Assembly: GCF_001953875.1 (NCBI RefSeq)
Contig: NZ_MQUR01000019.1
Span: forward strand, 1 to 64,000
Length of the DNA stretch: 64,000 bases
From: Streptomyces amritsarensis
GTDB lineage: Bacteria > Actinomycetota > Actinomycetes > Streptomycetales > Streptomycetaceae
Direction: 5' to 3'
Positions within the stretch are counted from its first letter, which is position 1, and each line of letters opens with the position of its first letter. Made by a program: the position numbers and the translations under genes. The notes under the pieces were generated by a model. The model was given only the letters and a program-made list of their open reading frames with translations. It did not search any database and was not told the origin of the DNA. Below are positions 53,065 to 61,277 of this stretch, one piece after another.

Positions 53065-53090
53065 AGAAGCAGGTGGTTGCTACAGGCAAA
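53047..53090. promoter_or_regulatory. two MarR operator-like dyads
   Basis: GTTGC-N5-GCAAC at 53047-53061 is a perfect dyad. A close copy, GTTGC-N5-GCAAA, follows at 53076-53090, 29 bp further. They cover the start and immediate upstream region of the MarR gene, and are the obvious candidate autoregulatory sites. Confidence 0.65.
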
Positions 53091-53146
53091 TGAATCCGGG
53101 GGGTGGGGCGGTAAAGGAATCGGAAAACCGGCTAGGGTCCTGCTCC

Positions 53147-53386
53147 ATGGCTGAGAACCACAACTCACAGGTCCCCGAGGGCAACTACGACCCGGCGGGC
53201 AGCACCCAGATGTTCCGGGCCTTCGTCGAGGAGGCCGCACCGGCCCGGCAGGCCGGCCCGGGCTCGCGCCAGCAGCGCCGCGCCGAGCAGGAGGCGTCCA
53301 AGTCGTCCGGCCCGGCTGTGAAGGCGGGGCTGGTCCTCGCGCTCGTGCTCGTGATCGGTGCGGCCGCCTGGGTCGTCCTGCGCTGA
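53147..53386 (+). CDS. small single-helix membrane protein of unknown function
   Basis: The 79-residue protein has a charged, probably cytoplasmic N-terminus of about 55 residues with a basic QQRRAEQEASK stretch. One C-terminal transmembrane helix (about 58-77) follows, ending in Arg. It is divergent from the MarR gene. I do not recognise the family, although codon bias and position support it as a real gene. Confidence 0.72.
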   Translation: MAENHNSQVPEGNYDPAGSTQMFRAFVEEAAPARQAGPGSRQQRRAEQEASKSSGPAVKAGLVLALVLVIGAAAWVVLR

Positions 53387-53401
53387 CACCGCCGGGGCGG
53401 G

Positions 53402-54184
53402 TCAGTTCCAGGTCGCGGCGACCTTCCGGGTGTCCACGTGCATGCCCAGCGGTACCCGCCAGGCTTCCACGCACACCGTGTAGGTCTGCGTCCTGGAGGC
53501 TCCGCCCGCGATGGGCGCGGGCAGCGGCTGGGTCGTGGTGATCGTGGCCCAGTCGATGCCGAGGGCGCCGATGATGTGGGTCGCGAAGCTGACCGTGCCC
53601 GAACGGGCCGCGGTGGTGCCGGTGTTGGTGAAGGTCACCGTGACCCGCTCGCACCAGCGGTCGGCCGCGGCGGACCGGGCCGGGGCGGACAGCGTCAGCT
53701 GCGCCGGGGTGGCCGGGGGTGGCGCCGGGGGTGTCGTGCCGGGCTTTCCCGGAGGTCCGGTGGGGCTCGTCGGGCCCGTGGGACCGCCGGGGCCCGGCGG
53801 GTTCGTCGGCGTGCCGGGAGCGCCGGGTGGCGTGGGGGCACGGCCCGGGCCGGCGGGGCTGCCGGGGGCGCTCGCGGAGCCGCCGGGGGTGGTGCTCGCG
53901 GCTCCGGCCGGTGCGGGGCCGCCCGCGGTTCCCGATCCCGCGGGAGCGTTCGGCGTACCGGAGGACTCGGCGGATCCGCCCGTCGCGGACGGGTCGCCGA
54001 GCTGCTGGAATTCCACCTCGCCCCGCGGGGCGACGTTCTCCCCCGGGCCCCGTTCGGGGCCCGGGGCCGCGGCGCCCACGGCGGAGAAGCCCTCGCGCGC
54101 CGGACCGCCGCAGCCGGCGAGGCCGGCGGCGGCCGTGCAGCACAGGGCGAGCAGGGCGGTGGCCGCCCGCGGTCCCTTTCGCAT
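53402..54184 (-). CDS. secreted lipoprotein with Pro/Gly-rich collagen-like stretch
   Basis: The 260-residue protein has a lipoprotein signal with lipobox LAGC near residue 25. A long Pro/Gly/Ala/Thr-rich region (about 30-165) includes triplet-like GPGGPTGPTSPTGPPG. The C-terminal beta-sandwich-like domain (about 165-260) has two Cys (RWCERV and YTVCVE) and an NTGTTAARSGTV strand pattern. The last domain resembles carbohydrate- or surface-binding modules but I cannot name it. The Pro/Gly linker probably spans the cell wall. The gene converges on the small membrane protein gene. Confidence 0.8.
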   Translation of the reverse strand: MRKGPRAATALLALCCTAAAGLAGCGGPAREGFSAVGAAAPGPERGPGENVAPRGEVEFQQLGDPSATGGSAESSGTPNAPAGSGTAGGPAPAGAASTTPGGSASAPGSPAGPGRAPTPPGAPGTPTNPPGPGGPTGPTSPTGPPGKPGTTPPAPPPATPAQLTLSAPARSAAADRWCERVTVTFTNTGTTAARSGTVSFATHIIGALGIDWATITTTQPLPAPIAGGASRTQTYTVCVEAWRVPLGMHVDTRKVAATWN

Positions 54185-54367
54185 CGCGCCAGTGTTCCTG
54201 ACGCTTCGTCAAATAGGAAGCGGTCGGCCCGGATCGTCCCCGAGGTCGTCCCTGGGGCCCGTCCCGCTGAGCGATCCGCGAAGCCGTCCGACCGTCCGGC
54301 CACGGCCGGTCAGCCGGTGAAACCGGCCGACCGGCCTGTGGGTTGCGGGTTGCCGGGTGTGTGCGCG

Positions 54368-55210
54368 TCAGTCCCCGATGAGGCCCACGCGCAGCTGCGC
54401 GAGCGTGCGCGTCAGCAGCCGGGAGACGTGCATCTGGGAGATGCCGACCTCCTCGCCGATCTGCGACTGCGTCATGTTCGCGAAGAAGCGCAGCATGATG
54501 ATCTGCCGCTCCCGGGGCGGGAGTTTGGCGAGCAGCGGCTTCAGGGACTCGCGGTACTCGACGCCCTCCAGCGCGGTGTCCTCGTAGCCGAGGCGGTCCG
54601 CGAGCGAGCCCTCGCCGCCCTCGTCCTCCGGGGAGGGCGAGTCGAGCGAGGAGGCCGTGTAGGCGTTCCCGACGGCGAGGCCGTCGACGACGTCCTCCTC
54701 GGAGACGCCGAGCACGGCGGCGAGTTCCGGCACGGTCGGCGAGCGGTCCAGCTTCTGGGCGAGCTCGTCGCTGGCCTTGGTCAGCGCCAGGCGCAGCTCC
54801 TGGAGCCGGCGCGGGACGCGCACGGACCAGGAGGTGTCCCTAAAGAATCGTTTGATCTCGCCCACGACGGTCGGCATGGCGAACGTCGGGAACTCCACGC
54901 CGCGTTCGCAGTCGAAGCGGTCGATCGCCTTGATCAGCCCGATGGTGCCGACCTGGACGATGTCCTCCATCGGCTCGTTGCGGCTGCGGAAGCGGGCGGC
55001 GGCGTACCGCACGAGGGGCAGGTTCAGCTCGATCAGGGTGTCGCGTACGTAGGCCCGTTCCGGGCTGTCCGCGTCCAGGGTGGCAAGTCGCTGGAAGAGC
55101 GAGCGGGAGAGGGTGCGGGTGTCGATGGCTTCCGAGCGTTCGGACACTGCCGGCGGCGTCACGGGCTTTACGAGCGTGAGCACCTTGGAGCTGCCCTGGT
55201 CTACGGACAT
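54368..55210 (-). CDS. sigN: SigB-family alternative sigma factor, SigN-like
   Basis: The 280-residue sigma factor has region 2 (about residues 58-128, with [20 protein letters not shown]), region 3 (about 140-205) and region 4 (about 225-275, [37 protein letters not shown]). It belongs to the SigB/SigF/SigN group controlling stress and sporulation in Streptomyces. The tandem placement before a SigF-like gene matches sigN-sigF order in S. coelicolor, so I use sigN. A SigB-type promoter lies upstream (55279-55304). The ATG has AAGGGGG upstream. Confidence 0.85.
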   Translation of the reverse strand: MSVDQGSSKVLTLVKPVTPPAVSERSEAIDTRTLSRSLFQRLATLDADSPERAYVRDTLIELNLPLVRYAAARFRSRNEPMEDIVQVGTIGLIKAIDRFDCERGVEFPTFAMPTVVGEIKRFFRDTSWSVRVPRRLQELRLALTKASDELAQKLDRSPTVPELAAVLGVSEEDVVDGLAVGNAYTASSLDSPSPEDEGGEGSLADRLGYEDTALEGVEYRESLKPLLAKLPPRERQIIMLRFFANMTQSQIGEEVGISQMHVSRLLTRTLAQLRVGLIGD

Positions 55211-55278
55211 GCCACCCCCTTGAGGTCGCGGACGGTCGCGTACGGCGCGCCCGTCAGAGGAACGCAGCTTCCACCTGA

Positions 55279-55304
55279 ATACCGGAGGCGGGGCCGCGGC
55301 AAAC
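55279..55304 (-). promoter_or_regulatory. SigB-type promoter of the SigN-like gene
   Basis: On the minus strand GTTT (55304-55301) is followed after 16 bases by CGGTAT (55284-55279), close to the Streptomyces SigB-class consensus GNNT-N14/16-GGGTAC/T. It is about 70 bases before the start codon. This suggests control by a sigma factor of the same family, possibly by itself. Confidence 0.6.
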
Positions 55305-55440
55305 GCGGTTCACGCAGAATGTCACATGTCGGCAACACGCTGTAGCGCCATGTCGACATATATCTCCGACGACAGAAAGGGGCAGAACGTGATCAGCCCG
55401 TTCTGTCGGGAAACGCGTGAATGATCTACACCCGTTCCGG

Positions 55441-56340
55441 TTACGCCTCGATCCTGTTTGCGGATCTCAGACGGGCGAAGCTCCGGGCGAGGAGGCGCGA
55501 GACATGCATCTGGGAGACGCCGAGCTCCGCACTGATCTGTGACTGCGTCAGGTTGTTGTAGTACCGCAGGAGCAGGATCCGCTGCTCGCGCTCGGGCAGT
55601 TGTACGAGGAGGTGGCGGACGAGGTCGCGGTGCTCGACCCCGGCCAGCTCCGGGTCCTCGTAGCCGAGGCGGTCCAGCAGGCCGGGCATGCCGTCGCCCT
55701 CCTGGGCGGCCTCCAGCGAGGTCGCGTGGTAGCTGCGGCCGGCCTCGATGCAGGACAGCACCTCGTCCTCGGAGATGCGCAGGCGCTCGGCGATCTCGGC
55801 GGTGGTCGGGGTGCGGCCGTGGAGGGTGGTGAGGTCCTCGGTCGCGGCGTTGACCTGCACCCACAGCTCGTGGAGGCGGCGCGGCACGTGGACGGTGCGC
55901 ACGTTGTCGCGGAAGTACCGCTTGATCTCGCCCACGACCGTCGGCATCGCGAAGGTCGGGAACTGTACCCCGCGGTCCGGGTCGAACCGGTCGATGGCGT
56001 TGATCAGTCCGATCGTCCCGACCTGGACGACGTCCTCCATCGGCTCGTTGCGGCTGCGGAAGCGGGCGGCCGCGTACCGGACCAGCGGGAGGTTCGCCTC
56101 GATCAGGGCCCCGCGCACCCGGGTGTGCTCGCTCGTGCCCGGCTGGAGGCCCTTCAGCTGGCCGAACAGGACCTGGGTGAGGGCGCGGGTGTCCGCGCCC
56201 CGGCTCGGGGGTCTCGGGGCCGCCGGGGGCTCCTCGGGCGGCTGCCCCTGGCGGGTCCCGTTCCGGGGTTCCTGCTGGGGTGGCACCTGGGGGTCCTGCT
56301 GGGGCGGCACTTGAGGCGCAGTACTGGCCGGCACGGTCAC
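55441..56340 (-). CDS. sigF: SigB-family alternative sigma factor, SigF-like (late sporulation)
   Basis: The 299-residue sigma factor has a distinctive Pro/Gln-rich N-terminus of about 45 residues with [14 protein letters not shown] repeats. Regions 2 ([20 protein letters not shown] near 105), 3 and 4 ([37 protein letters not shown] near 250) follow. The Gln/Pro leader and the tail LRSANRIEA are what I remember of SigF, the spore-specific sigma factor. GTG start at 56340 with AAGGGG upstream. A second in-frame GTG two codons later is equally possible. The upstream 190 bases lack an obvious SigB-type promoter. Confidence 0.83.
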   Translation of the reverse strand: MTVPASTAPQVPPQQDPQVPPQQEPRNGTRQGQPPEEPPAAPRPPSRGADTRALTQVLFGQLKGLQPGTSEHTRVRGALIEANLPLVRYAAARFRSRNEPMEDVVQVGTIGLINAIDRFDPDRGVQFPTFAMPTVVGEIKRYFRDNVRTVHVPRRLHELWVQVNAATEDLTTLHGRTPTTAEIAERLRISEDEVLSCIEAGRSYHATSLEAAQEGDGMPGLLDRLGYEDPELAGVEHRDLVRHLLVQLPEREQRILLLRYYNNLTQSQISAELGVSQMHVSRLLARSFARLRSANRIEA

Positions 56341-56481
56341 GCCACCCCTTCAGTCAACTCATCCGTCAAAAGCGGTCATAGCATCACAAGAGATGTGCAC
56401 TGTGTGCAAGCACCGTATATCGCCGTGTTGAGGGCAAGTTGGGCATATCCGGGCATTATGCCCGGCGGTGGGTACGCAAAA

Positions 56482-56506
56482 GCCCCCCACCCGTCGAGTG
56501 GGGGGC
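56482..56506 (-). terminator. intrinsic terminator of the 53-residue protein gene
   Basis: On the minus strand a perfect 9-bp stem (56506-56498 with 56490-56482) is followed directly by four T residues. It is one of the few hairpins in this window with a T-run. Confidence 0.85.
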
Positions 56507-56537
56507 CGGAAGTCCGGGAACCGCTTCGGCGTATGGG

Positions 56538-56699
56538 TCAGCGCACCAGTTCGGTTATGAACTCGCCGATGCCGGAGGCGGCATCCGATATCCCCTGGAA
56601 GCCTATTTCCACGATTTCGGCGGCTCGCTTCGGCTGGGTGATGATCACGAAGAGGGCGAATACGGTGAGGGCACCCGTGATGAGCTTCTTGGTGTCCAC
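56538..56699 (-). CDS. 53-residue membrane-associated protein
   Basis: A very small protein with one hydrophobic helix (about residues 7-23, ITGALTVFALFVIITQ) and a second amphipathic helix with acidic faces (EIVEIGFQGISDAASGIGEFITELV). I do not recognise the family, but the strong ribosome site GGGGAGG nine bases before the GTG and the T-run terminator support a real gene. Longer in-frame readings up to 56840 lack a site. It precedes the SigF-like gene on the same strand but has its own terminator. Confidence 0.75.
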   Translation of the reverse strand: MDTKKLITGALTVFALFVIITQPKRAAEIVEIGFQGISDAASGIGEFITELVR

Positions 56700-57066
56700 G
56701 TGCGGGCGGCCTCCCCAACCGGTCCTTGCAAGTCGGGTGAGTCTAACCGGTCGGGATAGGGCACTCACCTGTCCTTTAAGGACCAAGGGCCCGCTGCTCC
56801 AGGCCTTTTGCCGGGGCGCCGGCGGTCGTAGGGGGCGCACGATGGAGGGGAGCCCACCGGTTCTGGCAGGAAACCGGTGGGTGAGGGACAGGGCCTCACT
56901 GCGGGGTCCGGGCCGCGAGCTTCCCCCTGACTGCGGCCCGGGCCGGCGGGCCCGTCCTCGTCGGGGGAAGCGGCTTGTCCCCCCGATGCCGCTTCCCCCG
57001 TCCCACGCGTCGAAGGTCCCGATCCAGGTCGGGGCCTTCGCAGCGTTCCCGTCCGCGCGGCCGCGC

Positions 57067-57363
57067 CTACTGGATGGCGCCGGCCAGGTCCGTGAGGGGC
57101 TGTACGGGGGCGATGACGGGCGCCAGCTGGTTGGGCAGGTCCGCCAGCGCGTTGAGCCCGTTCGCGCCGTCGCCGACCTTCCCCACGACCTCCTGGACGG
57201 AGGCGGGCTGGGCCCCCGCGGGCGTCCCGGGCGACGGGATCGGCACGTCCGGGAGGGTCAGCGGGGAGATCGGGGCCGTGTCCGCTGAGGCGGCGGGTGC
57301 GGCGAGGCCCGCGGCGGCCCCCGCGAGGGCGAAGGCGGCGAGGATGCGCTGGGTCTTGGTCAT
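57067..57363 (-). CDS. small secreted protein of unknown function
   Basis: The 98-residue preprotein has a signal peptide (residues 1-27, AAGLAAPAASA cleavage) and a 70-residue mature chain. The mature chain is rich in Pro, Val, Leu and Asn with no Cys, containing the repeated pattern LTLPDVPIPSPG and LADLPNQLAPVIAPVQPLTDL. It is not a chaplin. A surface or matrix role is possible. The ATG at 57363 gives the clean signal peptide; longer readings run into the tRNA-Ser gene. Confidence 0.78.
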   Translation of the reverse strand: MTKTQRILAAFALAGAAAGLAAPAASADTAPISPLTLPDVPIPSPGTPAGAQPASVQEVVGKVGDGANGLNALADLPNQLAPVIAPVQPLTDLAGAIQ

Positions 57364-57486
57364 GCCGTGACAACGGCCGAGGGGGCGGGCGGTCACGCCG
57401 CTGTCCTCCGGAGAGCCGATCGGGAACGTCCCCGCCGACGACCGGGAACACCTCGGAACACACCCCGGGATACCCCCGGGATACGC

Positions 57487-57520
57487 CGAGAGCCCCGACC
57501 CTTGCGGGGCGGGGCTCTCG
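57487..57520 (-). terminator. terminator after tRNA-Ser(CGA)
   Basis: An 11-bp perfect stem (57487-57497 with 57510-57520), with a further 3-bp inner pairing, begins seven bases beyond the 3' end of the leftward tRNA. Confidence 0.8.
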
Positions 57521-57527
57521 ATCGAAG

Positions 57528-57612
57528 CGGTAGTGGAGGGATTTGAACCCCCGATGGGTTGCCCCATACTCGCTTTCGAGGCGAGCTCCTTCGGCCACTC
57601 GGACACACTACC
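57528..57612 (-). tRNA. tRNA-Ser (anticodon CGA)
   Basis: On the minus strand the acceptor arms are 57612-57606 and 57535-57529, the anticodon CGA is at 57578-57576 in a five-pair stem, a long variable arm follows, and the T arm has GTTCAAATC. CCA is not encoded. It reads UCG. Confidence 0.96.
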
Positions 57613-57754
57613 GAGATGGATCCTAGCCTAAGGAACCCCATCCGCTGAAATCGGTATGCCCGGGGGTGTCCCGGCGGGGGCGCGCAGACTGCTCGCAGGC
57701 CGCTCGGAGCCGGTGCGGCAAGGGTCCGGGAGGGCCGGGAGGTCCTGCCGGGGC

Positions 57755-57808
57755 CGGTGCGGCGGGCGTTCGGGGGCCTGCCGGAGTCGGTGCGGCGGGC
57801 GTTCGGGG
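57755..57808. repeat. 33-base tandem repeat after tadA
   Basis: A 21-base block at 57755-57775 recurs exactly at 57788-57808, giving a 33-base period; a more degenerate copy precedes it near 57712. It lies in the 222-base gap between the tadA stop and tRNA-Ser(CGA). On the minus strand it could encode a Pro/Arg repeat but no start precedes it. Confidence 0.65.
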
Positions 57809-57834
57809 CGCTGCCGGGTCCGGTCCGGCACGGT

Positions 57835-58323
57835 TCACAGGTCGCGGAAGAAGTCCGTCAGCTGCCGCGCGCACTCGTCGGCGAGCACCCCGCGCACCAC
57901 CTCCGGCCGGTGGTTGAGCCTGCGGTCCCGTACGAGGTCCCACAGCGAGCCGGCGGCGCCGGCCTTCTCGTCGTCCGCGCCGTAGACGACGCGGGCGACC
58001 CGTGACTGCACGAGCGCGCCCGCGCACATCACGCACGGCTCCAGGGTGACCACGAGGGTGCACCCCGGAAGCCGCCATTCCCCGAGTGCGGCGGCGGCCC
58101 TGCGCAGCGCCAGGACCTCGGCGTGCGCCGTGGGGTCGCCGCTCGCCTCGCGCTCGTTGTACCCGGTGGCGAGGATTTCGCCGTCCGGGCCCAGTACGAC
58201 GGCGCCGACCGGCACATCGCCGGCCGGCACCGCCCGGGCGGCCTCCTGGAGCGCCAGGCGCATGGAGGCCCGCCACGGGTCCCGTACGGGATCGACGGGA
58301 TCGGTGGTGTTCGTGGTGAGCAC
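57835..58323 (-). CDS. tadA: tRNA(adenosine-34) deaminase
   Basis: Edits A34 of tRNA-Arg(ACG) to inosine in the cytoplasm. In the 162 residues the zinc deaminase motif is TAHAEVLAL (His and catalytic Glu near residue 67) and EPCVMCAGA (two Cys near 96-99). The C-terminal SLWDLVRDRRLNHRPEV region and final FF are typical. GTG start at 58323 shares one base with the stop of the upstream gene (TAGTG). An in-frame ATG at 58263 gives a shorter alternative. Its expected substrate tRNA is at 39612. Confidence 0.93.
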   Translation of the reverse strand: MLTTNTTDPVDPVRDPWRASMRLALQEAARAVPAGDVPVGAVVLGPDGEILATGYNEREASGDPTAHAEVLALRRAAAALGEWRLPGCTLVVTLEPCVMCAGALVQSRVARVVYGADDEKAGAAGSLWDLVRDRRLNHRPEVVRGVLADECARQLTDFFRDL

Positions 58324-58871
58324 TAGCGGACGGCCTCCAGGACCTCGGTGGCGCCGAGGGAGTCGGCGATCTCCGAGAGCGCGTCCCCGTCCAGGGTCAT
58401 CAGTTGCTTGTTGGTCACGCCGAGGTCGTCCAGCAGCCGGGGGTCGCCGAGCGGACCGGCCGGTACCGGCTCGGAGCCGGCCCCGCGCTCCCCGTCCTCG
58501 TCGGCGTCCTCGTCCGTGAACGCGGCGATGGATTCCTCCTCGCCGTCCTCGGTGCCGTCCAGGTCCAGCTCGTCGAGTTCGTCGTCCTCCTCATCGCTGC
58601 CCAGCAGCTCTTTGGTCAGCATCGAGCCGTAGGAGCTGCGGGCGGCCGCGGCGGCGTTCGACACGAAATACCGCGGGTCCTCCTCGCCGTCCACGCGGAC
58701 GACGCCGAACCAGGCGTCCTCCTGCTCGATGAGGGCGACCACCGTGTCGTCGTCGACAGCGGCGGAACGGGCGAGATCGATCAGATCACTGAGGGACTCG
58801 ACGTCGTCGAGTTCCATGTCGCTCGCTTCCCACCCGTCTTCGGTGCGCGCGAGCAGTGCGGCGAAATACAC
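58323..58871 (-). CDS. TadA-associated acidic protein
   Basis: The 182-residue, very acidic protein matches the actinobacterial 'tRNA adenosine deaminase-associated' family always placed before tadA. The N-terminal VYFAALLARTEDGWEASDMELDDVESLSDLIDLAR domain includes about 100 residues, followed by a run of Asp/Glu (near 110-145) and a short helix. No biochemical role is known; it may hold TadA or tRNA. GTG at 58871 has GGGAGAG upstream; the one-base overlap couples it to tadA. Confidence 0.9.
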   Translation of the reverse strand: MYFAALLARTEDGWEASDMELDDVESLSDLIDLARSAAVDDDTVVALIEQEDAWFGVVRVDGEEDPRYFVSNAAAAARSSYGSMLTKELLGSDEEDDELDELDLDGTEDGEEESIAAFTDEDADEDGERGAGSEPVPAGPLGDPRLLDDLGVTNKQLMTLDGDALSEIADSLGATEVLEAVR

Positions 58872-59164
58872 CGTGACTCTCCCACTGGTCTTAGGCGTGC
58901 CGGTTGGAGGTCCCCCCGGCCGGAGGTTGGAGCGGAACGGCCGTGCTGCTCGCCGCCCTGCCCCGCCCAATCGGCATCGTGGCAGAAACAGCGGCGTTGC
59001 GAGAGGTCTTCCGCGCTTGCGTCGTGCCGCGCCGTGTCCCGGCGGGGCCGGTGCGGGGCCGTGGCGCCGGGCCGTCACGGGGTGGCGGAGGCCGCGCCGG
59101 TTGCCCGGCGGGTCGCTCGTGTCGCGCGGGCGACACCCCGGATCACGACCGGATCGCCTCCGGG

Positions 59165-59344
59165 TCACCAGCGGAATGTGCGCATCCGCATCTGCTGGCG
59201 CATACGGGCCGCGCGGGCGCGGCGGGGCTGTACGCGATCGCGCAGGGCGCGGGCCTCCATCAGGTCACGCAGGAACTGCGCGCGGCGTGCTCGGCGCTGG
59301 GCCGCGGTCTCCGGAGTGTCGTCGCTCGGCTGCGTGTCGGGCAT
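59165..59344 (-). CDS. 59-residue basic protein
   Basis: The translation of the minus strand from ATG 59344 to TGA 59167-59165 is an Arg-rich 59-residue protein with an acidic N-terminus (PDTQPSDDTPET), a helical middle (RRARRAQFLRDLMEARALRDRV) and a strongly basic end (RRARAARMRQQMRMRTFRW). It looks like a nucleic-acid-binding small protein. The ordered acid-to-basic design and the gap between it and the neighbours support a real gene, which length filters can miss. The ribosome site is weak (GGTGGTGG). Confidence 0.6.
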   Translation of the reverse strand: MPDTQPSDDTPETAAQRRARRAQFLRDLMEARALRDRVQPRRARAARMRQQMRMRTFRW

Positions 59345-59428
59345 CGGCCACCACCCTGGGCTGGTCGGTCGTTTCCCCCTGCACCCACCTTCCCCCGGAC
59401 AGGGCGTTTGATGCCACCCCCCTGCAGG

Positions 59429-60382
59429 TCAGACGTCGTCCTCCAGGGTCGGGACGATCGCCACCGGGCCGTGCGCGTGGTGCAGTACGGCATGGGCCAC
59501 CGAGCCGATCTGCAGGGACATGGCGGTGCGCCTGGGGTGGTGGCGGCCGACCACCACCAGGGCCGCGGACCGGGAGGCGTCGACCAGCCGGCCCGCCGGG
59601 TCGCCGGGGACGGCGGCCTGCTCGACGGGGACGTCCGGGTAGCGTGCGCGCAGCGGCTCCAGCCGCCGTGTCTGGGAGCGGAGCATCTCCCGCTCGGCCG
59701 GTACGCCGTCCCCCTCGTCGGCGAGGCCCTCCGGCGGGATCACCTCGAAGGGCCGGTCGATCACCAGGGCCGGCGCGGGCGGGACGGCGTACGCGGAGAC
59801 CACCTGGACGGTGGTCCCCCGCACGGCCGCCTCCGCGAAGGCGAAGGACAGTACGTCGTCGGGCGTCTCGGCGGCGTGCAGCCCGAGGACGACGCGTCCG
59901 GCGGACTGCTGCGGGGCGGTCGTCCCCGGGGCGCGCTCGGCGTGGCGCTCGGCGTGCGGGACCACCACCACGGGGCACGGCGCGGTCGAGGCCACCGCCC
60001 TGCTGCTCGATCCGAGCAGCAGGCTGGCGAAGCCGCCGCGGCCCCGTGAGCCCATCACGAGCATCAGGGCTCCCGACCCGATCACCCGCAGTGCTTCGGG
60101 GACGGAGCCCTCCAGCGACTCGTACCGGACCCCGTCGGGCAGGGCCGGCCCTTCGCCGATCATGCTCCGTACCCAGTCGTGGACGGGGTCGGGGTACTCC
60201 TTCGGCTCGGAGGCGTCGTGCAGCGACGCCCGGCGGCCCGCGTAGAGCTGGGCGTGATCGGGCAGTACATGGGCGACGAGGAGACCGGTACCGTGCCGCA
60301 GGGCGGCGCCCCGCGCCCATTGGAGGGCTTTGAGGCTGTGCTCGGACCCGTCGACGGCTGCGATCACCGGTGCGTTGCTCAC
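59429..60382 (-). CDS. universal stress protein (two UspA domains)
   Basis: The 317-residue protein has two tandem UspA domains. The first (about 1-145) has VIAAVDGSEHSLKALQWA and the ATP-binding GSRGRGGFASLLLGSSSRAV. The second (about 160-310) has VVLGLHAAETPDDVL and GRHHPRRTAMSLQIGSVAHAVLHHA, where the G-2x-G-9x-G nucleotide motif is altered. It likely binds ATP in the first domain only. GTG start at 60382. It is divergent from upp over about 160 bases. Confidence 0.92.
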   Translation of the reverse strand: MSNAPVIAAVDGSEHSLKALQWARGAALRHGTGLLVAHVLPDHAQLYAGRRASLHDASEPKEYPDPVHDWVRSMIGEGPALPDGVRYESLEGSVPEALRVIGSGALMLVMGSRGRGGFASLLLGSSSRAVASTAPCPVVVVPHAERHAERAPGTTAPQQSAGRVVLGLHAAETPDDVLSFAFAEAAVRGTTVQVVSAYAVPPAPALVIDRPFEVIPPEGLADEGDGVPAEREMLRSQTRRLEPLRARYPDVPVEQAAVPGDPAGRLVDASRSAALVVVGRHHPRRTAMSLQIGSVAHAVLHHAHGPVAIVPTLEDDV

Positions 60383-60544
60383 CAGTCCAGCGTGCTGGGC
60401 GTCCGGGCGGGTCGCATCCGCAGGTCGTGGGGGCGTGGCCGCCGCCGGGGACGCGAACGGGCTGTTTCAGCGCGTAGCCTTTTGGGTGCAGGTCGCGTCG
60501 TGCGGCCGTTTTTGCTGGTCGCAGGCTGAGTTTTGGAGGATGTT

Positions 60545-61180
60545 GTGCGTTTGCAGGTCGTCGATCACCCCTTGGTGGCGCACAAACTCACCACCCTGCG
60601 CGACAAGCGCACCGATTCCGCCACTTTCCGGCGGCTGGCCGACGAGCTGGTGACCCTGCTCGCGTACGAGGCCACCCGTGACGTGCGCACCGAGCAGGCC
60701 GACATCGAGACGCCGGTCGCCCCGACCACGGGCGTGAAGCTCTCCGCGCCGCGGCCGCTGATCGTCCCGATCCTGCGGGCCGGCCTCGGCATGCTCGACG
60801 GCATGGTGCGGCTGCTGCCGACCGCCGAGGTGGGCTTCATGGGCATGGTCCGCAACGAGGAGACGCTCGAGGCCTCCACGTACGCGACCCGCATGCCGGA
60901 GGACCTCTCCGGACGCCAGGTCTACGTCGTGGACCCGATGCTCGCCACCGGCGGCACGCTGGTCGCGGCGATCCAGGAACTGATCAAGCGCGGCGCCGAC
61001 GACGTCACGGCCGTGGTGCTGCTGGCCGCGCCCGAGGGCGTCGAGGTCATGGAGCGCGACCTGGCGGGCACGCCGGTGACGGTCGTGACGGCCGCGGTGG
61101 ACGAGCGGCTCAACGAGCACGGCTACATCGTGCCGGGCCTGGGCGACGCCGGCGACCGCATGTACGGCTCGGCGGAGTAG
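60545..61180 (+). CDS. upp: uracil phosphoribosyltransferase
   Basis: Makes UMP from uracil and PRPP in pyrimidine salvage. The 211-residue enzyme has the PRPP loop [11 protein letters not shown] near residue 128, [12 protein letters not shown] near 76 and the uracil-binding end [15 protein letters not shown]. The GTG at 60545 has TGGAGGA seven bases upstream and gives the usual [10 protein letters not shown] start; a TTG four codons earlier is also in frame but lies inside the ribosome site. Confidence 0.96.
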   Translation: MRLQVVDHPLVAHKLTTLRDKRTDSATFRRLADELVTLLAYEATRDVRTEQADIETPVAPTTGVKLSAPRPLIVPILRAGLGMLDGMVRLLPTAEVGFMGMVRNEETLEASTYATRMPEDLSGRQVYVVDPMLATGGTLVAAIQELIKRGADDVTAVVLLAAPEGVEVMERDLAGTPVTVVTAAVDERLNEHGYIVPGLGDAGDRMYGSAE

Positions 61181-61195
61181 TCCCGGGGCGGCCCG

Positions 61196-61224
61196 GCGGC
61201 CGGCCCGTCCAGCGGTCCGGCCGC
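61196..61224. terminator. terminator-like hairpin between upp and the LytR-C gene
   Basis: An 8-bp stem (61196-61203 with 61217-61224) is followed by a second GC-rich inverted repeat (61225-61250). They lie between the convergent stops of upp and the LytR-C-domain gene. Confidence 0.6.
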
Positions 61225-61277
61225 CTCCGGTTCCCCGGGGCCGCCGGAGCCGCCGCAGCGTCGGCTCCTTCGCGGGC

